Below, in pieces: positions 4,992 to 8,405 of a DNA stretch of 8,405 nt. Origin of the DNA: Dehalococcoidia bacterium UBA5627 (GTDB lineage Bacteria > Chloroflexota > Dehalococcoidia > Dehalococcoidales > UBA5627); assembly GCA_002421585.1 (NCBI GenBank), contig DIKD01000050.1:18492-26896 (forward strand), in the 5' to 3' direction. The position numbers were made by a program, and so were the translations under genes. Under the pieces are notes generated by a model that made no database searches, had not been told where the DNA came from, and was given only the letters and a program-made list of their open reading frames with translations. Positions within the stretch are counted from its first letter, which is position 1. Each line of letters starts with the position of its first letter.

Positions 4992-5834
4992 CTATTTTTT
5001 ATCGCCTAATATGCTTACCCCCAGCACATGCGGGCCGACATGGGTTCCTACCACTGGGCTTACCTTGCCTCGGTAAATGCGTACCTCGGGGAATTTGCTA
5101 TTCAGCCGCTTGGCTAATGTGTCTGCCTCTTCCGGTGTAGTGGCATCCTCAACCGCCAGCTCCTCAATACGGGAAAAGCCCATAACAAAATTGTACAGAT
5201 ACTCTATCGCATTAGCTCTGGAACGCGTTTTGGCGACCGCTTCGGTATAGCCATCTTTTATGGAAAGAATGGGATTTATCTTCAGCATGGAACCAAGCAG
5301 TGCCTGGGCAGTGCCGATACGCCCTCCCCTCTTCAGATACTCCAACGTGTCAAAAGCCATGTATGCGTGTGTCCGCGGTATATTATTGCGCACAAGGGCA
5401 GCCACCTCTTCAAGACTGGCTCCTGCTTGAGCCGCCTTAGCCGCAGATATACAAATCAATCCCAGTCCCATAATGGAGAAGTATGAGTCAATCACCTCTA
5501 TCCGGGCATGACTCTTCTTTAAATCCTTGCCCTGGAGCGCTGCCTCATGTGTAGCACTGTACTTGGAGGATAGGGTAATCACCAGAATCTCCTCCGTCTC
5601 TTCTGCCAGCCTGTCATAAACCTCGATAAAGGCCCCCGCTGGCGGTGTCGAAGTGGTTGGTAATACCTTGTCCTGAACCAGTCTCCGGTAAAAATCATCG
5701 GCGGTAATGTCAACACCATCCCGATAAACCTCTGTGCCAAATACCACATTCACCGGCACTATCGTAATGCCAAACTCTTCAGCTATCTCCGGTGTCAGGT
5801 CGGAAGTGCTATCGGTTACTATTTTTACTGTCAT
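4992..5834 (-). CDS. DegV-family fatty-acid-binding protein (FakB-like)
   Basis: DegV proteins bind a single fatty acid; those called FakB present it to the kinase FakA, which makes acyl-phosphate. The 280 residues match the usual length, and the family landmarks are in order: KIVTDSTSDL (4-13), VPVNVVFG (26-33), TTSTPPAGAF (60-69, the TSxPs phosphate loop), ITLSSKYSATHEAA (86-99), VIDSYFSIMGLGL (114-126), FDTLEYLKRGGRIG (161-174), KINPILSIKDG (185-195) and GTHVGPHVLGV (263-273). In that last motif a His replaces the common Gly after GP. AAAGGAG at 5844-5850 lies 9 bases before ATG. It sits 35 bases after the PAP2-like gene and 21 before plsY. Since PlsY consumes acyl-phosphate, the pairing makes sense. 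No FakA is in view. Confidence 0.93.
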   Translation of the reverse strand: MTVKIVTDSTSDLTPEIAEEFGITIVPVNVVFGTEVYRDGVDITADDFYRRLVQDKVLPTTSTPPAGAFIEVYDRLAEETEEILVITLSSKYSATHEAALQGKDLKKSHARIEVIDSYFSIMGLGLICISAAKAAQAGASLEEVAALVRNNIPRTHAYMAFDTLEYLKRGGRIGTAQALLGSMLKINPILSIKDGYTEAVAKTRSRANAIEYLYNFVMGFSRIEELAVEDATTPEEADTLAKRLNSKFPEVRIYRGKVSPVVGTHVGPHVLGVSILGDKK

Positions 5835-5869
5835 GATTTACGACTCCTTTCTTTTTACAAATGTCCTTT

Positions 5870-6508
5870 TTATCCCATTGGAGGAAAACCGAACCTATAA
5901 AAAGTAGCTCCGCTGACCACCAGCCCAATCAGGAAGCCTGCCACCATCTGTGTCGGCGTGTGCTCACCAAGCTGGTACCGGGAGTAACCAAGAATAGGCA
6001 GCAGGAGGAAGCCGATCAGGGAAACGCTGCCGAAGAGGAACCACAGGGAGGTCAGCATGCCGGTGACCATCCCTAGGTGAAAGCTTGCCCGGTAGGTCGT
6101 GTTTACCAGAGCGAGTACAAGCATAACCGCAGTAATCCCAAGAATTATGATAAGAAGATTCCTGGGCCCGCTGAGAAAGTACAGAATCAAGGCGGACGGA
6201 ATGCCGAAGAGCCCGGCCATGATAAAGAGCTGCACCGGGTTGTCACGGACGAGGGAGCGAGAGATTTGCTGTGGATATTGCCCCTGCCGAGATAATATTG
6301 AAGCCCTGATTTTAGCATATAATAGAGGAAACAAAAAGCAGGGCAAATAGGCTAAGAGCGCCCATTTTACCCATTCAAAAGATCCGCCCACTGCCTGGTA
6401 AGCCGCCAGCGTAAGCACCGGAAACAGTACCGCCCACGGGTGAAAGACGATGGAGACCAGCCCGGGCACTTTACTGGCGTCACTTCTACTCGCTTCTACA
6501 GCATTCAT
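5870..6508 (-). CDS. PAP2-superfamily-like membrane protein
   Basis: This 212-residue protein has about six membrane segments, from residue 16 to 207. The lipid-phosphatase (PAP2) outline is visible: a basic stretch before RDNP (88-91), YRASFHLG (139-146) for motif 2 with His144, and GYSRYQLGEHTPTQ (174-187) for motif 3 SRxxxxxH with Ser176, Arg177 and His183. Motif 3 normally continues HxxxD, and here the D position is Gln187. Motif 2 is FHLG rather than PSGH. It may be a diverged phosphatase, or one with altered or no activity. The start is ATG 6508, because AGGAGG at 6517-6522 lies 8 bases upstream. The frame is open further, to 6601, but those 31 codons lie on the remnant of the preceding gene. 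It leads the intact lipid operon with degV and plsY. Confidence 0.75.
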   Translation of the reverse strand: MNAVEASRSDASKVPGLVSIVFHPWAVLFPVLTLAAYQAVGGSFEWVKWALLAYLPCFLFPLLYAKIRASILSRQGQYPQQISRSLVRDNPVQLFIMAGLFGIPSALILYFLSGPRNLLIIILGITAVMLVLALVNTTYRASFHLGMVTGMLTSLWFLFGSVSLIGFLLLPILGYSRYQLGEHTPTQMVAGFLIGLVVSGATFYRFGFPPMG

Positions 6509-6534
6509 TCTCCAATCCTCCTGTCTAACCTGCT

Positions 6535-6685
6535 TCAAACCTGATACATAGAGACTACCGGAGTCCAGCTTCGTATCCTTGGCCTGCCGTTCCAGGAGCA
6601 CCTGAGGCAGAATAATGCTGCCGCCGCAGCTATCGTCGTCTTACCCACTCCGCCTTTCCCGGTAAAGAAGGGTAATTTGGCTCAT
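6535..6685 (-). pseudogene. ArsA-like ATPase, N-terminal remnant
   Basis: ATG 6685, with AAGGAG at 6691-6696 five bases upstream, reads MSQITL and then loses frame. One extra T shifts it, and the next frame continues FFTGKGGVGKTTIAAAAALF. This is the deviant Walker A start of ArsA/GET3-type anion-transporting ATPases (MxxITxFTGKGGVGKTTxAAAxA). Homology fades after about 25 codons, and the shifted frame ends at TGA 6535-6537. The original protein would be near 300-400 residues, so over 90 percent is gone and the remnant is fused against the PAP2-like gene. Its ribosome site survives, so it may still set the operon's start. What the frame carried after the deletion (an LLERQAKDTKLDSGSLYVSG stretch) I do not recognise. 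Confidence 0.7.
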
Positions 6686-7190
6686 GGCATCTCCTTTTCG
6701 GCTGTGTCACCTTCTGATTTCCGTAAGAAACCAAATAATCAACCAAAAATTTTATCTCTCCACACTAAGCAACCCCTGAATAAGGCACTAGGAATATGAG
6801 GTTATAGTGATTTTGAGTATACATAAGCCATCAAATAATAAACAGTAAGGATTTTTTCAGAGTTTCCCTAAGTGCACGCCGCCTGTTGCCGGTCAGTAAA
6901 TTGACCCAACTCAGGCATGGCAGCAGTCTTCTCCTTTTCATACGGCTCACCGATAACCACCAGTCTGGGTACTCCAATCAACAGCCAGAGTAACATCAAG
7001 GAAACAAACCTTACTGACAAAAATCTTAGGATTACACCCATGCTAACCATTGCTGTTATTGCCATCTTCCGGTATTTGTTCACAAAACTCTCTCTTCAGT
7101 GGCTAGGCTAAGCATGTCCATTAACCCAAGTAACAACCACACAAATCTTGTATTGGTTCAGTCGTTTTCGGGCAAACCGATATTAGAGAA
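6686..7190. other. Low-content spacer, about 500 bases
   Basis: Apart from the doubtful small ORF at 6868-7083, I see no gene, tRNA, inverted repeat or convincing promoter here. The run 6740-6760 is A/T-rich (AAAAATTTTATC) and might hold a leftward -10 (GATAAA) for the ArsA/PAP2 transcript, but with no good -35. Confidence 0.4.
6868..7083 (-). CDS. Doubtful small membrane ORF, possibly the remnant of a larger transporter
   Basis: From GTG 7083 the frame runs 71 codons: VNKYRKMAITAMVSMGVILR first, one hydrophobic stretch (FVSLMLLWLLIGVPRLVVIG) and a charged end stopping at TAG 6868-6870. There is only a weak GA-rich ribosome site. Just upstream a 13-codon reading frame (MDMLSLATEERVL) stops in TGA overlapping the GTG, as after a frameshift. 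A strong promoter at 7191-7219 points this way, which supports something being expressed. The start FVNKYRK followed by a hydrophobic segment resembles the first helix of RND/MMPL-type exporters, so it may be what is left of one. That is a guess from memory. The opposite strand is open at 6917-7111 but looks less protein-like. Confidence 0.3.
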   Translation of the reverse strand: MNKYRKMAITAMVSMGVILRFLSVRFVSLMLLWLLIGVPRLVVIGEPYEKEKTAAMPELGQFTDRQQAACT

Positions 7191-7219
7191 ATTATACACC
7201 CCTCTCCGGTTCACGTCAA
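7191..7219 (-). promoter_or_regulatory. Strong leftward promoter sharing the 20-base element
   Basis: Reading leftward: TTGACG (7219 to 7214), a 17-base spacer ending in TG, and a perfect TATAAT (7196 to 7191). The transcription start is predicted near 7184, about 100 bases before the doubtful ORF at 7083. Five bases of the -35 box belong to the repeated element, as in copy 1. Confidence 0.65.
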
Positions 7220-7234
7220 TCATTTGTAAGAGTC
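7215..7234. repeat. 20-base repeat, copy 2 (with 2660-2679)
   Basis: An exact copy of GTCAATCATTTGTAAGAGTC in the same orientation as at 2660-2679. It lies between a leftward promoter and the rightward promoter of the YgbA-like gene, so it could affect both. The flanks are not shared with copy 1. Confidence 0.8.
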
Positions 7235-7251
7235 CATAACATATCGGAATT

Positions 7252-7280
7252 TTTAGATTTAACCGCGAATAGTTTATAAT
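7252..7280 (+). promoter_or_regulatory. Promoter of the YgbA-like gene
   Basis: TTTAGA (7252-7257, 4 of 6 to TTGACA), a 17-base spacer and TATAAT (7275-7280, perfect), 52 bases before ATG 7333. I looked for NsrR-, FNR- or HcpR-type palindromes around it and saw none. Confidence 0.55.
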
Positions 7281-7332
7281 AATCAGTAAACGGTCAGGCT
7301 ATACAGCCTCTTAAAAACACTTTTGGTAAAAA

Positions 7333-7680
7333 ATGTCTAATAGTAAACGCCTTGAGCGTGAAAGAAATACGCTGATAACGATGATTGGTATGTACTGTAA
7401 AGGAAATCATCACGGGGAAAAGCTATGCCCGGAATGTGCTGAATTACAGGAATATGCATTAAAAAGACTTGAAAACTGCCCCTTTGCCGAGGGAAAAACA
7501 ACCTGCGCCAAATGCCCGGTGCACTGCTACAAACCGCAGATGAGAGAACGAATTCGGAAAGTGATGAGATACGCCGGACCGCGTATGATATATACTCATC
7601 CGATTCAGGCTATATACCACATCTTGGACGGCAGACGAAAAGCCCCGTTAAAAAGACAACAGGACTCCCGGAATACCTAA
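7333..7680 (+). CDS. YgbA-family protein (nitrous-oxide-stimulated promoter family)
   Basis: A 115-residue basic, cysteine-rich cytoplasmic protein. The family pattern is clear: RERNTLITMIGMYCKGNHHG (8-27), LCPECAELQEYALKRLENCP (31-50), CAKCPVHCYKP (58-68), then RIRKVMRYAGPRMIYTHPIQ (73-92) with a short basic tail. Seven cysteines at 22, 32, 35, 49, 58, 61 and 65 could bind zinc or an iron-sulfur cluster. The name comes from E. coli YgbA, whose gene is induced by nitric oxide through NsrR; the biochemical role is not settled. Length matches the family. Ribosome site is weak (GGT before an A run), but the promoter at 7252-7280 and the family N-terminus fix the start. It is monocistronic, ending 4 bases inside the convergent gene. 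Confidence 0.9.
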   Translation: MSNSKRLERERNTLITMIGMYCKGNHHGEKLCPECAELQEYALKRLENCPFAEGKTTCAKCPVHCYKPQMRERIRKVMRYAGPRMIYTHPIQAIYHILDGRRKAPLKRQQDSRNT

Positions 7681-8405
7681 CCTGTATATTCGCGGTTTTC
7701 GATGTTTAGCACCATCTTGATAAAGCGAACCAGCGCGCTGACACCAAAAGCAACAGATACAAATATCAGAACTGCTTTAGTTACCGTCGGCAGCATTTCG
7801 GCAGCCACAGCATTCGGAATAACTCTAAAATCAAACGGGAATATTATTATCAGATAGATTACCACAGCCATTCCGATTATCTCTAATAGTATCTGCACCG
7901 CTTCACGAAACCAGTACCTGTCATAGACAATCAATACGATATTGGCAACAATACAAATCGATAGCGATGTTATTAAGACCGGCATCCATGACAAAAAATC
8001 CGAGGTCAATAATGGGGCAATGGTCAGGCTGCCGTCTTCCCCGACCGAGTACCATGCTATATATTGGTAAAACAAAGAAAAGAAGATTATTAATACTATA
8101 TTCCAGAATATGGCAAAACTGTAACCGATGATTCTGCCGGTACGTGTGCGGTTAAAATAATCGTCAACTTTTTTGCCGAAATCATCGGCTTTCTGCGAAA
8201 CCGATGCGCCAAAATCTCCCTTTTCTTCACCTTTTGTACCATCCGTACTTTCTGCGGAAGAATCGGCAACGGTATCGGATTTCCATACCGACTGGTGAAT
8301 TGCCTCGGCAATATCCCCTGCCAGCGGCACCTTATAATGCTCACCCAGGTAAGCTTTAACCATCAACACTATCCAGAAGATGAATACCAGAATGCCGATA
8401 ACAGC
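7677..8405 (-). CDS. DUF4870-like N-terminus joined to a four-helix membrane domain (partial, start outside window)
   Basis: The frame is open to the right edge, where it reads AVIGILVFIFWIVLMVKAYL and then GEHYKVPLAGDIAE, so the gene begins outside the window and the internal GTG at 8369 is not the true start. Helix, then K-A-Y-x-G-E-x-x-K-x-P-x-x-G-D-I-A-E, is the end of a DUF4870-type domain. A 50-residue polar linker follows (SSAESTDGTKGEEKGDFGAS, then SVSQKADDFGKKVDDYFNRT), then four membrane helices with short loops, including the IVYDRYWFREAVQ loop and IFPFDFRVIPNAV. The C-terminal domain resembles conserved membrane proteins of unknown function that I cannot name. It ends ENREYTG at TAG 7677-7679. 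Convergent with the YgbA-like gene, overlapping by 4 bases, with no hairpin between. Confidence 0.8.
   Translation of the reverse strand, partial: AVIGILVFIFWIVLMVKAYLGEHYKVPLAGDIAEAIHQSVWKSDTVADSSAESTDGTKGEEKGDFGASVSQKADDFGKKVDDYFNRTRTGRIIGYSFAIFWNIVLIIFFSLFYQYIAWYSVGEDGSLTIAPLLTSDFLSWMPVLITSLSICIVANIVLIVYDRYWFREAVQILLEIIGMAVVIYLIIIFPFDFRVIPNAVAAEMLPTVTKAVLIFVSVAFGVSALVRFIKMVLNIENREYTG

Noticed and set aside
5861..6350. Rightward frames opposite the PAP2-like gene
   Set aside because: Low-complexity shadows with no ribosome sites; the leftward protein has membrane segments and a strong start.
5870..6601. The longer start (6601) for the PAP2-like protein
   Set aside because: The extra 31 codons lie on the ArsA-like remnant, while ATG 6508 has AGGAGG at 8 bases.
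2660..7234. The two 20-base repeats as att sites of a 4.5-kb integrated element
   Set aside because: No integrase or recombinase lies between them, and both coincide with -35 boxes, so a promoter element or IS tip is better supported.
1..8405. CRISPR array, tRNA or rRNA genes
   Set aside because: No regularly spaced repeats and no tRNA- or rRNA-like sequence were seen on either strand.

Overview
The window looks like a piece of an anaerobic bacterial chromosome, most likely Chloroflexota of the Dehalococcoidia type. This rests on remembered resemblance only: a HisF with ILPTSID in place of the usual ILLTS(M/I)D, a rubredoxin-like mini-protein, DUF3096, an ArsA-like ATPase and the style of the J-domain protein. 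It cannot be confirmed without a search. Base composition shifts along the window. Positions 1-2650 and 7200-8405 are AT-richer, while about 2880-6690 is visibly GC-richer and holds most of the broken genes.

Left part (1-2650). The probable last codons of an upstream gene are followed by a strong hairpin. Then come a leftward rubredoxin-like protein with its own extended -10 promoter, leftward hisF, and, divergent from hisF, a rightward unrecognised membrane protein. After it lies a rightward 2TM-domain gene interrupted by an in-frame TAG. A hairpin separates that from the convergent 45-residue DUF3096 protein, whose promoter and structured leader are readable.

Central part (about 2660-6690). 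A probable insertion-sequence end with a 33-codon ORF abuts a run of genes that all read leftward. In order of transcription they are a broken ArsA-like ATPase start, an intact PAP2-like membrane protein, an intact DegV-family (FakB-like) protein, an intact plsY, a broken ABC-transporter ATPase start, a broken TSUP (TauE/SafE) permease and a broken J-domain protein. The three intact genes fit one lipid theme: FakB-type DegV proteins present fatty acids to a kinase that makes acyl-phosphate, PlsY uses acyl-phosphate to acylate glycerol-3-phosphate, and PAP2 proteins act on lipid phosphates. Everything around this core is decaying through frameshifts, nonsense codons, truncation and a lost HPD aspartate.

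Right part (6690-8405). About 500 bases hold at most one doubtful small membrane ORF. A divergent promoter region follows, then an intact YgbA/nitrous-oxide-stimulated-promoter family protein. It converges, with a 4-base overlap, on a leftward membrane protein that runs off the window and begins like DUF4870.

The most unusual signal is an exact 20-base repeat at 2660-2679 and 7215-7234. In both copies it ends in the -35 box of a leftward promoter with a 17-base spacer to a good -10. It is either a shared upstream promoter element or the tip of a mobile element carrying an outward -35. I see no clear novel multi-gene system. The window reads as an ordinary chromosome with a lipid operon inside an eroding island.
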